A DNA stretch of 49,751 bases, taken from positions 1,045,749 to 1,095,499 of the forward strand of contig BFEA01000456.1 in NCBI GenBank assembly GCA_003427395.1, in the 5' to 3' direction. Below are positions 39,895 through 49,751 of the stretch, in pieces. The translations under genes were made by a program, and so were the position numbers. Below the pieces are notes generated by a model. It was not told the origin of the DNA. It searched no databases and saw only the letters and a program-made list of their open reading frames with translations. Source of the DNA: Chara braunii (lineage: Eukaryota > Streptophyta > Charophyceae > Charales > Characeae). How positions within the stretch are numbered: the first letter of the stretch is position 1; each line of letters begins with the position of its first letter.

Positions 39895-42800
39895 GCACCG
39901 CCGAGAGTGATGCGACGACACTCTCGACGCCTTCAGAACCGGTTGTCGTACGGGTAACCTCCCTCGGTTCCGGGGCACATGCGGAAGTCGTAAGTCCTCC
40001 CATTCTTCATTCTTTCGAGGACTATGCTGCTCGGCTCGTACCTTCGCTGAATTCACGAGCCCAAGGACAGGATGTATGTGCGGTTTCTTCTCCGATCGGA
40101 AGCAGCAACATTGAGTCTTCTTCAAGTTGACCTTCACAGGATTCGGCACACGCGTTCAACATAGAGGACTTGGACCCGTTGACGCCCGAGGATTTTGCAT
40201 GGCTCCCTCTCCCTTCCACCAACTGCTTACCGGAGCCGCAATGCCCAGCTCTTAGCGCTCATCTACATACATACCTAGCCTTCTATGCAACACCAACTTT
40301 GCCAACGGAGGACGAAGTCACGGTGGGGGACATTCTTGCGTACGTTAGCAAGGTGGCCCGCGAGTTTCGTACGCAGCGGTACGACGACAACAACGCACCA
40401 TTCCTTTATGTCCGCATCCAAGTTGGGCAAGCATCCCGCAGCGCTTTGCTGGATAGCGGCGTGACTCGCAACGTCATTAGCCAGTCCTTTAAGCAAAGGG
40501 CCGGCCTTGGACCACAAGTTCGAAGGAAGGCACACCCTACGGCGATCAAGTTGGTGGACGGTAGGACGCAAGAACTCCTTGACCGCTACATCAAGGCCAT
40601 ACCGGTCTATTTCGCACCTCATGCATGCGAACCGGTGACGTTTGACGTCTTGGACATGGACTTCGACATCATTTTGGGCATGCCTTGGCTTGCATGTGCG
40701 GATCACACGGTCAATTTCCATCGGCGAACACTTACGGTCCGCGACGCGTTTGGTGCCGAAGTACTATGTACCATCCCTCTTCCGCACCCTTCGATCCGGT
40801 GCCAAGTTGTAACAGCTAAATCTTTTCGGGCCACTTGCGCTTACGAGCAGACAGACGAGATAGGCCTATGTTTTCTTTGCACCGTCGCGACAGCCGAATC
40901 TCAACCCACGGACTTGTCTTCGGACCCCCGTGTGGTACGGTTGCTTGACGAATTCGCCAACATCTTCGAGTCACCTACCGGCGTGGTGACGGATCGGCCG
41001 ATATCCCATGAGGTCATTCTCGACGCCGGTGCCGTGCCGCTGAAAGGTTGCATCTACCGCATGAGCGAGGAGGAACTTACAGTACTGCGCGCAGCTCGAC
41101 GATTTGTTGGACAAAGGTTGGATCCAGCCTAGTAGCTCACCCTATGTTGCGTCGGTTCTCTTCGTGTGGAAGAAGAACAAGGATCTTCGCCTATGCATCG
41201 ATTACCGCAAGCTCAATGCACAAACCGTCAAGAACGAGGGACATCTTCGTGGTATTGACGACCTTCTGGAGCATTTGGGCGGCGTGGATTTTTTTTCCAA
41301 ACTGGATTTGAAGTCGGGGTATCATCAGATTTCGATACGCCCGCAAGATCGCTACAAAACCGCGTTTAAGACACGGTACGGGCATTTTGAGTGGGTCGTC
41401 ATGCCTTTCGGACTCACCAACGCCCCGACGACTTTTCAAGCAACGATGACCAACGAGTTCCGTGCAATGCTAGACCGGTTCGTGCTGGTATAAATGGAGG
41501 ACGAAATCCTCGTTTATAGTCAGACCTTGGAGGAATATCTCGAGCATCTTCGAGGAGTGTTGGAGACGCTCCGTCGCGCCAAGTAACCGCGACAAGTGTG
41601 AATTCGTACGTCAAGAGTTGGAATACTTGGGCCATTTCGTCACTCCTCAAGGCATCAGTCCGTTGTCGGACAAGATTCCAGCCATCCAAGATTGGCCGGA
41701 GCCGCGGAACGTTACAGATATCCGTTCGTTCCTTGGCCTTGCCAGCTACTACCAACGTTTCATCAAAGGGTACTCGAAGATCGCGGCCCACTTATCCAAG
41801 CTTCAATGCGAGGACCGACCATTTGACTTCAGGACGGATGCGCGGGAATCATTTTTGGCCCGTAAGGCCGCATTGCTATCAGCGGAAGTCTTGTGAATAT
41901 ATGACCCGTTATTGCCAACGCGCGTCACTACGGATGCGTCCGGCTATGACATTGGTGTCGTCCTCGAACAACACGACGGCGTGGACTGGCACCCGATCGA
42001 ATACTTCAGCAAGAAAGTGTCGGTCGTGCATTCAATTGATGATGCACGCAAGAAGGAACTTCTCGCCTTCGTCCACGCACTCAAGCGGTGGCAGCACTTC
42101 CTCCTTGGTCGACGCCAATTCTGATGGGTAACAGACAACAATCCGTTGGTCTTTTACAAGACCCAAAACACCGTCAACAACACGATCGCCCGTTGGATGG
42201 CCTTCATCGACCAATTCGACTTCTTTCGTGATCATATTCCGGGGAAGTCAAACCGTTTTGTGGATGCTCTTTCACGGCTCTGGATCACTGCACCGCCGTC
42301 TACTCCACCTTCGAGATAGAGGATGACTTGCGGACAGTTTCATCCACGGCTATCAAGCCGACCCCGAATTTCGCGACAAGTACGCAAATTGTTCCTCTCC
42401 CAATTCGGCGCCTTCGCACTATCGGATCCAAGAGGGATACTTGCTCGTTCACTCGCGAGGAAAGGATCTACTTTGTGTGCCGCAAGATTCACACTTGCGC
42501 ACGAGGCTTCTTGGCGAGTTCCACGACACCCCCGCCACCGGACACTTTGGAGTCAATCGCACAATTGGCCAACTCCGCGAGCGCTTTTGGTGGCCTGGTC
42601 TTCTCGACGACGTTACGCGCTATTGCGAGTCATGCGAGGTTTGCCGACGTTGCAAATCCCACAATCATCGTCCGTACGACGAACTGCAACCATTACCGGT
42701 CCCCTTGCGCCGAGGGAAGCGATTGCCATGGACATTACCGGGCTGTTCCCCAAGCACAAGACGGGTGTGGATGGGATTCTCACGGTGGTTGACCGACTCA

Positions 42801-43879
42801 CCAAGTTTGCCATGTTTTTGCCTTGTCGTTATCACGCCAAGGCACTGGAGTTGGTCGAGGTTCTCTACGCCGGTTGGATTCGAACCAAGGGTTACCCCAA
42901 GGAGATTGTCTGCGACCGCGATACTCGGTTCATGTCCAAATTTTGGTTGGCGCTCATCAAACGATGGGGCTCATCCCTCAAGCCGAGTTCGGCTCGCCAC
43001 CCCCAAACCGATGGCCAAACGGAGAGGGCACATCAGACCGCACAGGTCCTTCTTCGCACTCTTATCGGTCCCGACCAAAAGGATTGGGTCGAGCGGCTGC
43101 CGGATATCGAGTTGGTATACAACTCGTCCATCCATCCGGCTATCGGGATGTCGCCCTTTGAGTTCGAGCATGGCTCGCCGGTCGATTCTTCGTTGGACAC
43201 AATCATCCCACGGACGGCTGAGAGCGACGACCATCTTCTCTTCATTCGTCGGATGCAAGAGCTTCTTGTCAAGGCACGCGACCAGATGTCAAAGACGCAG
43301 CAACGTATGCGCCAACAGGCCAACCGCCAGCGTATTCCTTGTCCGTTCCACGCCGGCGACCTCATATGGGTTTCCGCTGTGGAATTCAGCCTCGAACAAG
43401 ATATCTCTCGCAAGCTCCTTCCGAAATGGATGGGGCCCTGGCCGGTCGTGGCACGCCGGCACACGGACGCACCCGAAGGACCTTCATTTATCATTCAGGT
43501 GCCCGCCCACTTGCCCGTCAACCCGGTCTTTTACTGTTCCAAGTGGGCTCTCTACACGCCAGCGGAACTTGACGACTTTCCCGGGCGACGATCGCAAGAC
43601 CCACCCTCGATGGACGGTTTCCAAGAGGTTGGCGACATCATATCCCAGCGACGTTACGACAACAGGCCGACTGAATTCTTGGTCCATTTTGCATATTGCA
43701 CCCATAGAGTTTACCGTTGGTTGACCCGTGTGGAACTTCAAGCAACAGCTCCCAATGTCCTCGCACGCTACGAACGCAAGTTGCAAGGCAAGCCGGCATC
43801 TTCGGCTCCACGCCGCACCCGCGTCCTGGTTCCACCTTCAGATTGTCAGCTTCGCCCTCGACCCGGCTTGACTTCATAA
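39891..43879 (+). pseudogene. Broken pol of the outer element (PR-RT-RH-IN)
   Basis: Protease: LLDSGVTRNVIS with D-S-G intact (40452-40460). RT: DKGWIQPSSSPY, LCIDYRKLNAQTV, FSKLDLKSGYHQI and MPFGLTNAPTTFQ. The catalytic box is ruined: TAA at 41491-41493 replaces Tyr and the next codons read MEDE with an extra codon. RNase H: TTDASGYDIGVV, TDNNPL, VDALSR. Integrase: HHCC (FHDTPATGHFG, then CESCEVCRRCK), MDITG, CDRDTRF and TDGQTERAHQT, so D-D-E is kept. A tail with YRWLTRVELQATAPNVL resembles a degenerate chromodomain. Stops at 40128, 41491, about 41593, 41894 and 42122, and frame changes near 41090, 42280 and 42715, make it inactive. Confidence 0.92.
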
Positions 43880-43890
43880 GGAGGGAGGGG
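43878..43890 (+). other. Polypurine tract of the outer element
   Basis: AAGGAGGGAGGGG overlaps the last base of the pol stop codon region and abuts the 3' LTR. It is the expected primer for plus-strand DNA. Confidence 0.85.
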
Positions 43891-45205
43891 GGTTACATGC
43901 TGCGCCTGCACACGGGCCCCATTTGAGGGGCCCGATGGTTGCTGAGAGGCCCCCAGGCCGCGTACCATACAGCACCCGCCCTAGAGGCCCACGGCGGCCC
44001 TTCAGGCCCTAGGTAGCACACTAGGTAGATAGGCTTTGTTTACTTACCTTTTGGTGTGTGTGTGTTGTCTTATTTTTGCCTGTTCAGATGCCGTTTCGGA
44101 CTCNCANCCCCAAGGCCGGACCTTGGGACTGGGTACACCAGAGACAGGCCCGAAACGAGGCCAGGCGCATTTTGGCGCCAAACAGACGTCGTTTCGGTCC
44201 TGTAGGTCCCAAGGCGACGCCTTGGACTAGGTGCACAGGAACAGGGCCGTTTTTAGGCCAGGTGCATTTCTGCGCCTTGCTGCATCAGCAGCGTGGTCTG
44301 GACGTCCGGTAGGGACCCAGACCAGCTGGGCCGTTTTCTGAGGCCAGAAGCAGGTAGGCCCAGCCCGCCCAGCGCTACAAATAGCTGGGCAGNGGCTGGG
44401 CAAGGANAGTTGGAGTAGCTCACTTCTGGAGCGACACGCTGCTGGTTGAAGCAGTGTTATTCTGCACCAAGCTACGGAGTAGGGAGTAGCGGAGTAGGTA
44501 GTAGAGAGGGTGGAGGCCTTACCTGCAAGCGACGAACTTCCCTGGCGCCATAGCTGGGCTCTGGGCGGTACCTGCACACGATGACGACCACAGTCAGTAC
44601 GGTGGCAGCTACCTGCAGGTGAGATAAAAAGGAGGACGTCATCTTCTTCTTCTTCCTCCTCCATCTNTCTCTCTCCTTTCTCCTTGTTCCTCCTCTTTCT
44701 TACCTTCTTCTTCATCTACGAGAGTGAGAGAGGATANCGGTAGGGAATACAGGCAGAGCTTATGTTGGGCACATTGCCCAGGATCTGACTCGACATTTCC
44801 AGGATAGACATTGATTGGACAATCGGCAAGGGACTATTTTTGGGACTTCGCTATTGCGATCTGGGTCTACTCCCTCGCTTCCTGCTCCTTCATCNCGTCC
44901 CTTCCCCCCATCTCTCATCCGTGGTATCTCCCCATGTATGTGTGTGAAGGAGGGACCTTTCTTCTGTGTTTGCGGTCCCTCCTCCCCTCTNACATGTGCG
45001 ATGTATGATGGATGTCGGGTCAGTACAGATCAGATCAGATGTTCTCTTTTAAGTCTTCCACTGCGCCACTTTGTGCCATCTTGTATGTATTCGGAATGTA
45101 CATTGCTTGTTGATGCTACGCTGACCTTGCATTGTCCATTTCAGTCCTTTTCATCACATTGCGGATCCTTGGCTCCCTACGCATTGTCCCATTGGGCATG
45201 CATCA
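43891..45205 (+). mobile_element. 3' LTR of the outer element
   Basis: It is 1315 bp, the same length as the 5' LTR. It starts GGTTACATGC (the first T is changed to G) and ends GCATGCATCA. Differences from the 5' LTR occur only in the first 93 and last 114 bases. It carries eight N, six at the same offsets as in the 5' LTR. Confidence 0.95.
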
Positions 45206-45210
45206 CCTAC
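45206..45210. repeat. Target site duplication CCTAC (right)
   Basis: It matches 27403-27407 exactly. Confidence 0.9.
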
Positions 45211-45265
45211 CCTGCCTATCTGGACTCGGGCCCTACCTGGGGCCCGTGTGGCTCAGAATGCCACA
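45211..45265 (-). mobile_element. Remaining end of the element C LTR
   Basis: With the outer element removed, this joins 27407. On the minus strand it begins TGTGGCATTC, then GAGCCACACGGGCC, as in the LTR at 1-663. The exact edge could also be two bases further out (45267). Confidence 0.55.
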
Positions 45266-46469
45266 CAAGGGATCTACTTCATAATGTCACAGCAACACTC
45301 ACCTCACAAGATGTTCTAGCTGGTCCAATCCTCAGGGTGTAACAGCCAACTTCACATTTCAGCGCATTGCCATTTGGAGGTGGAATGTGAATGGGATTCG
45401 TAATGCATTTTCGAAAGCAGAGTCTGACAAACTTGAAAATACCATCCTGCATTCACTATATCAAAGCTTTGAAGGGTTTTACCTCATTACATTATGCACT
45501 TTCCTAAACGTTTCCACATCTTGTATGAGATGTAAAGTGTGCACTGTACAGCGTTTAATATGTGTATTTAGTATTTACTTAAATTTCATAAATAGATAAA
45601 AAAATTACGAAATTAGTCTAAATCTGCATCAAGGAAGGAATTCTGCGAATCTCAAGCCATAAGCAATACCTGATATTGGTTGGCCTGTTGAGCTTGGAGG
45701 CCTGGTCAACACACTAAGAACCTCTCTTGGTATATCAGATCTGCAATGAACACGAGCAACTGAGTTGAATAGGTGCTTAAGAAAAGAAAAACTTTTTATT
45801 ATTCAGCAAATTAGGGGGTTGGCATGCACACATGCAAACACACTCACAGAGAGTGGTGGGTCGTCTTTGGAGTACGTCAAGTATCATTGGAAGTTCTCTC
45901 GGGATATTACGTCATTTGAAGCAAGATTGTTCTTGGGCATCGCTTTCATGTTGACTTGGTTGAAGAACGTATAGATGTTCAGTCCTGCCATTGCAGCCTG
46001 TATCATTTTTTTTAATATTATTATTATTTATTTTTTTTTTAACCAGAGGAGATCGTGCTTGTCCTTCTAGCAGAGCCCCATCTGACTGCTCCGGTCTATT
46101 GGTGGGGAGAGACACCTGCTGGAAAGCGGGTCCAGCGTCCCATTACATAGATGGTATCTCCGGGGCCATTACCCGGCTTCGGCTTCAGATCCAGTATCCC
46201 AGCGCCCGTCGGATCTGAGGCATGCTGTTGGCAGCCGGGGCTAGCGGCTCAAGCAGCACACCAGTTCATCAGCCGGCAGCCTATCAGCTATGTCCTCTTC
46301 AGGAGCCCGCAGCTAAATCAGCCAACCTAGATGGGGCCGGAAATGCACCAGGGGACCCCGGGTTCCCTGGGAGACCCCAGAGATTGGTAAGCCCAGGAAT
46401 GATTACTGCTGTGGTTCTCCCAGCTAGTGGTCGCACTCTGTGATTGTGGCAGGGATGATGTCCTTGCTG
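45266..46469. other. Non-LTR sequence with one gene-like fragment
   Basis: At 45363-45460 one frame reads RIAIWRWNVNGIRNAF, preceded by ttcacatttcag, which could be a splice acceptor. WNVNGIR resembles the start of exonuclease III/AP-endonuclease folds, but nothing after it confirms the family. The rest includes an AT-rich patch (45540-45620), a T/A-rich run (46005-46040) and a GC-rich stretch with a Gly/Pro-rich frame that I do not trust. Confidence 0.3.
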
Positions 46470-46652
46470 TGCTCCGTCTATAATAACCACCGTCCAAAGT
46501 TCTTCACTATCTTGGATAGTCACAGCTTCCATGGTGTCTACTCTCTGATGTTTGCTCTTGCTGTGCACCTCCCATAACCTTTGTCCAAAGTACTTTGCTG
46601 CCTTGAGTTGTCAAGGCTCCGATGGTGTCTGCTCTCTGATGACTGCTCTGCG
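46470..46652 (+). repeat. Two-copy direct repeat of about 90 bp
   Basis: The two units share gtccaaagt, gttgtcaaggctcc/gatagtcacagcttcc and atggtgtct-ctctctgatg. They lie at about 46470-46560 and 46561-46652, diverged. Confidence 0.65.
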
Positions 46653-46838
46653 CCACGCAATGTGGGTAACCTCGGGACTTAGCACTGGGGTGGGTTTCCC
46701 TATCACGGCCAGGGAAGTTGCTGATACAGGGGAAAGAGGGGAATTGCGTTTTCAAGGAGGGGTGATGTTGAGGTGGGGTGGGGGGGGTCACAGGGCCAAG
46801 TGAAAGTTAAGTGCTTTCCTGTTAATGCTGTGAGTTTG
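46653..46838. other. Flank of the solo LTR
   Basis: There is a G-rich run near 46771-46790 and no coding signal. The last five bases, GTTTG, are the left target duplication of the solo LTR. Confidence 0.6.
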
Positions 46839-48022
46839 TGTTACATGCTGATCCTGCACACGGGGCCCATTTCAGGGGTCCGACGGTTGCTGAGGGGCCC
46901 CCAGGCCGCATGCCCTTCGGACGCACGCCCTGGAGAAATTTATTTATTCATTTCTTTATTTATTTGCTGTCCTATTTTTGTCTGTTCAGATGTTGTTTCG
47001 GACTTGCAGCCGCCAAGGCGGTGCCTTGCGCTGGGTACACCAGGAGGCAGGCCTCCACTGTCCAGGTACCGGGTCTGGGCGTCCGGTCAGGACCCAGATT
47101 CTGTAGGCCCACGTTTTGGGCACACGTTTGAGGCACATGCCGGTAGGCACGCAGAGGCAGATCACCCGGCCCAGCGCTACATATAGCTGGGCCACGGCTG
47201 AGCAGACACACAGTTAGAGTAGCTCACTTCTTGGGTGACACGCTGCTGGACCAGCGCTACGCTGGAGTAGAGGTAGAGGAGTAGGTAGACAGATGGGCAG
47301 AGGCCATACCTGCACCGACGATACTTACCTGGCGCCATAGCCGGGGCTCCACACCAGTGACCTGCACATGACGACGACGACGACGGTCAGTACATGGCAG
47401 CGGATACCTGCACGTGAGACGGAGAGGAGGGCGACATCTTCTTCTTCTTCGTCGTCTCCATCTCTCCTCCCTCCTACCTTCTTTGTTTCTTCTTCTTCTT
47501 CTTCTTCTTCTTCTTCTTCTTCTTCTTCTTCTTCTTCTTCTTCTTCTTTCAGAGAGAGAGAGAGAGAGGTTACTAGGAGGTTACATTGGGCATTGCGCCC
47601 AGGATCTGATCCGACATTTTTGTGGCAGACATTGATTGGACGTTAGACAAAGGACTATTTTTGGGAATTCGCTATCATGATCTTGGTCTTCTCCCTTGCC
47701 GCCATCTCGTCTCGCCCTCTCCCCCCATCTCTCATCCGTGGTATCTCCCCCATGTGCGTGTGGAAGTATTGACCTTTCTTCTGTGTATGCGGTCCCTGCT
47801 CCCTCTCTCACATATGTGGTGTATGATGGGATGTCGTGTCAGTATCAGATAGGTCAGGTCTATCTTTGAGTCTTCCGCTGAGCTACATTGTACAATTTTT
47901 GTATGTATTTGGATGTACATTGCTTGTTGATGCTTTGTTGACATTGCATTGCCCATTCGAGTCCTTTTCATCACTTTGCGGATCCTTGGCTCTATATACA
48001 TTGCCCAACTGGGCATGTATCA
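46839..48022 (+). mobile_element. Solo LTR related to the outer family, with GTTTG duplications
   Basis: It starts TGTTACATGC and ends GCATGTATCA, 1184 bp, similar along its length to the outer LTRs. GTTTG lies on both sides (46834-46838 and 48023-48027). No primer site follows and no polypurine tract precedes it. This is the footprint of recombination between the two LTRs of a former full element. A TATA-like acatatag lies near 47180. A (TTC)n array of about 60 bp lies at 47487-47548. Confidence 0.92.
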
Positions 48023-48027
48023 GTTTG

Positions 48028-48850
48028 CTTGCCTCGAGGGTGCTGTGGGTAAACTTGCGCTTAAGCTCCTGTTCCCTGCTTGGGCCGCTTTTGATTTTAC
48101 ATCAGACTTGGGCCCAGTCTGTAAGGTTACTAAGGTATTTAAGTTCAAGTCTTCCCATGGAAGGATTCACGCGGTAGACACCCAATCCCGGTCCCAGGGT
48201 CCCGACAACTCCCCAGTCCCAGGGCTGTCCAGTAGGGTAGGCCGTAGGGTCTAGGGGTCCGAAACGTCGTAGGTCGGTTACCGTAGGTGTCAGTACCGAA
48301 GCGTCATAGGTCGGTAGGAGTCCGTCCAGTACACGACAAAGAAAGTCCGGAAGAGTCCAGTCCAGTCCGACAGTCCCAAGTCCAGTTTTGCAGCATGTCC
48401 CAGGAAAGTCCGGAAGCTACCCGACCGACAAAATGTTTGCAGCAGACAGGCCACGACCGACCAGTACCAGTCTGAAGCAGGCCAAGCCAAGCCCAGCGAA
48501 GGAAGCCAAGACCTATATTTAACTGCTACAGTGCAGGGGCTCATCACTTGTTCAGTTGCGAGATGGGGAAGCGCTGCTGCTGCTTGTGCGTTAAGGCAAC
48601 TTGGGCACTGTGCGCCTGAAGAAGAAGAGGGCCCTTGTGCGATACTCCACAGCTAGGCTAGAGGTAGAGCAGAAGGACGGCGGCCATAGCCGCCAAGGTG
48701 TATACTTACCTGAGTGGGTGTATCCAGAGTGACGATCTAGATTAGCGAGAGAGAGAGAGAGAGTGAGGAAGAGCGAGCCAAGTCAGAGAGAGAAGCAAGA
48801 CGAGAGAGAGAGAGAGAGGGAGAGAGAAGGGAGAGAAGCCATAGCCGCCA
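48028..48850 (+). other. Unassigned, LTR-like sequence
   Basis: Repeated gtaggtcggt and aagtccggaag words lie at 48230-48420. A TATA-like tatatttaa is near 48511. GA-rich runs are at 48746-48830, and the word gccatagccgcca occurs twice (about 48687 and 48838). The general make-up recalls the middle of the large LTRs, but no TG start or CA end was found. No gene is supported. Confidence 0.35.
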
Positions 48851-49751
48851 TGTTACATGCCCAGATGGGCGATGTACATAATAACCGAGGATCCGCAATG
48901 TGATAAAAAGGACTGAATGGACAATGCTGTGCAAGTGGAATCTCAACTAGCAATGTGCATTCCGATACATACAAAATGGTGTTGAATAGCGCAGGGAAGA
49001 TTTAGATACAAGACCTGACCTGACCTGACAGAGACTGACCTTGATCACGTAGTACAAGGTAGTGAAGCAGAATGCTATAATACTGATGACTAGCCCAATC
49101 AACGTTTCAACGTAGACCAAACATACATCATGCTCATCACAAGGTGTGAAGGAGCCTGGCGCCATACACAGAGAGGAAGCACCAGGTCCAGACATACACA
49201 GACGAAGAGGAGGGGATCAGACGAACAAGAGGGGGAGAGATGGGAATGTTGTTGACACCAAGTCTTTGTCACCAGTCCCAAATAATCCCTCGTTGAAATG
49301 TCTGAAGCCCAAAAGTCGAGTCTGGATCCAATGTCACCAAGCTCTCTCTCTCTCGTTGTCTCGTAGTCTGCTGATGCAGTGAAGTCAGATAATGAGAGGG
49401 TGAGAGGAAGATGGGGGACTGAGAAGAGGAAGAAGAAGAACTCTCTCTCTCTCATGAACCAGGTACTAACCTGTGAAGTTGGCGCTGTGCTGCAGGTACC
49501 TCGAAGACGAAGCTGGAGCAACGACGCTGCTGGTAGGTATGTTATGAACTTGGTTGTCTGACAATTTTTACCGCCACTCACACACAGACAGTCTCATACA
49601 TGCCCATGCATGCATAAGAGAAGGGGGAGAGGAGACAGAGTCCACACTGCACACAAATCAGAGTAGGCAGCGAAAGTTCAACCATGCACAGATGGGGAGA
49701 AGACACTCAATGTTTCTCACTCTCTGACAGACTCCCAACAACCAATCACAA
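48851..49751 (-). mobile_element. Partial LTR of the same superfamily, minus orientation
   Basis: It starts on the plus strand as TGTTACATGCCCAGATGGGC. The next 180 bases are the reverse complement of the 3' part of the outer LTR (shared gaggatccgcaatgtgat, aaaaggactgaa and tggacaatgc). It runs off the right edge of the window. No primer site is present on its left, so the flank there is older host or repeat sequence. Short frames inside are not genes. Confidence 0.75.

Larger units (their letters stand above)
27408..45205 (+). mobile_element. Outer Ty3/gypsy retrotransposon, 17.8 kb with a nested element
   Basis: Two 1315-bp LTRs in the same direction (27408-28722 and 43891-45205) bound the element, with CCTAC on both sides. 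Between them, on the plus strand, are a primer site, a (TTGA)n array, an AT-rich leader, gag, pol and a polypurine tract. The leader is interrupted by a complete minus-strand element (29420-38189). Without that insert the element is about 9.0 kb, a normal size. It is inserted in the LTR of element C. Gag and pol carry stops and frameshifts, so it cannot move on its own. Confidence 0.95.

Noticed and set aside
46222-46443. Collagen-like Gly/Pro-rich frame
   Set aside because: Only a few Gly-x-Pro triplets in a short GC-rich stretch, with no flanking support.

Overview
The window looks like repeat-rich nuclear DNA from a plant-lineage eukaryote. It holds Ty3/gypsy (Metaviridae-type) LTR retrotransposons nested in one another, solo and partial LTRs, satellites, minisatellites and long microsatellites. 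I see no operons and no ordinary host gene that I can name. Long LTRs, gag ORFs rich in E/R/A, a methionine-tRNA-type primer binding site and integrases with a long C-terminal tail fit a streptophyte, possibly a charophyte alga such as Chara. The species guess is low-confidence inference. Two assembly gaps (16613-16715 and 31320-31494) and scattered single Ns show a draft assembly.

Layout. Positions 1-663 are part of a minus-strand LTR. A homopurine tract and a tRNA-like sequence follow. A small minus-strand LTR (2156-2451) abuts a decayed plus-strand Ty3/gypsy element (2452 to about 7455). From 7456 to about 11350 and again at 22921-24300 lies a repeat family ('family E') full of hairpins. 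Its first copy holds an internal tandem duplication and a MITE-like insert (9088-9620). Around 12087-12503 is a large palindrome, and each arm carries a hammerhead-ribozyme-like motif. Positions 13.5-17.1 kb hold a pyrimidine tract, a 173-bp satellite, a poly-C run and a 53-bp minisatellite. At 20.4-22.6 kb are three tandem, diverged copies of an unrecognised protein domain; the last copy has an open 178-codon frame.

The right half is dominated by a nest. A full-length plus-strand element ('outer', 27408-45205) has 1315-bp LTRs and a perfect CCTAC target duplication. It carries a complete minus-strand element ('inner', 29420-38189) in its 5' leader, and it sits inside the LTR of an older minus-strand element ('C'). 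In what remains of C, an antisense LTR end of the inner family again lies in the leader just past the primer site. That raises the possibility of a composite element that moved as a unit. Downstream are a solo LTR with GTTTG duplications (46839-48022) and a minus-strand LTR running off the end (48851-49751).

The retroelement genes are Gag (RNA packaging), protease, reverse transcriptase, RNase H and integrase. Only the inner gag frame (662 codons) is intact; every pol here is broken. The most unusual items are the paired hammerhead motifs, the three-repeat unknown protein, and the recurrent antisense nesting.
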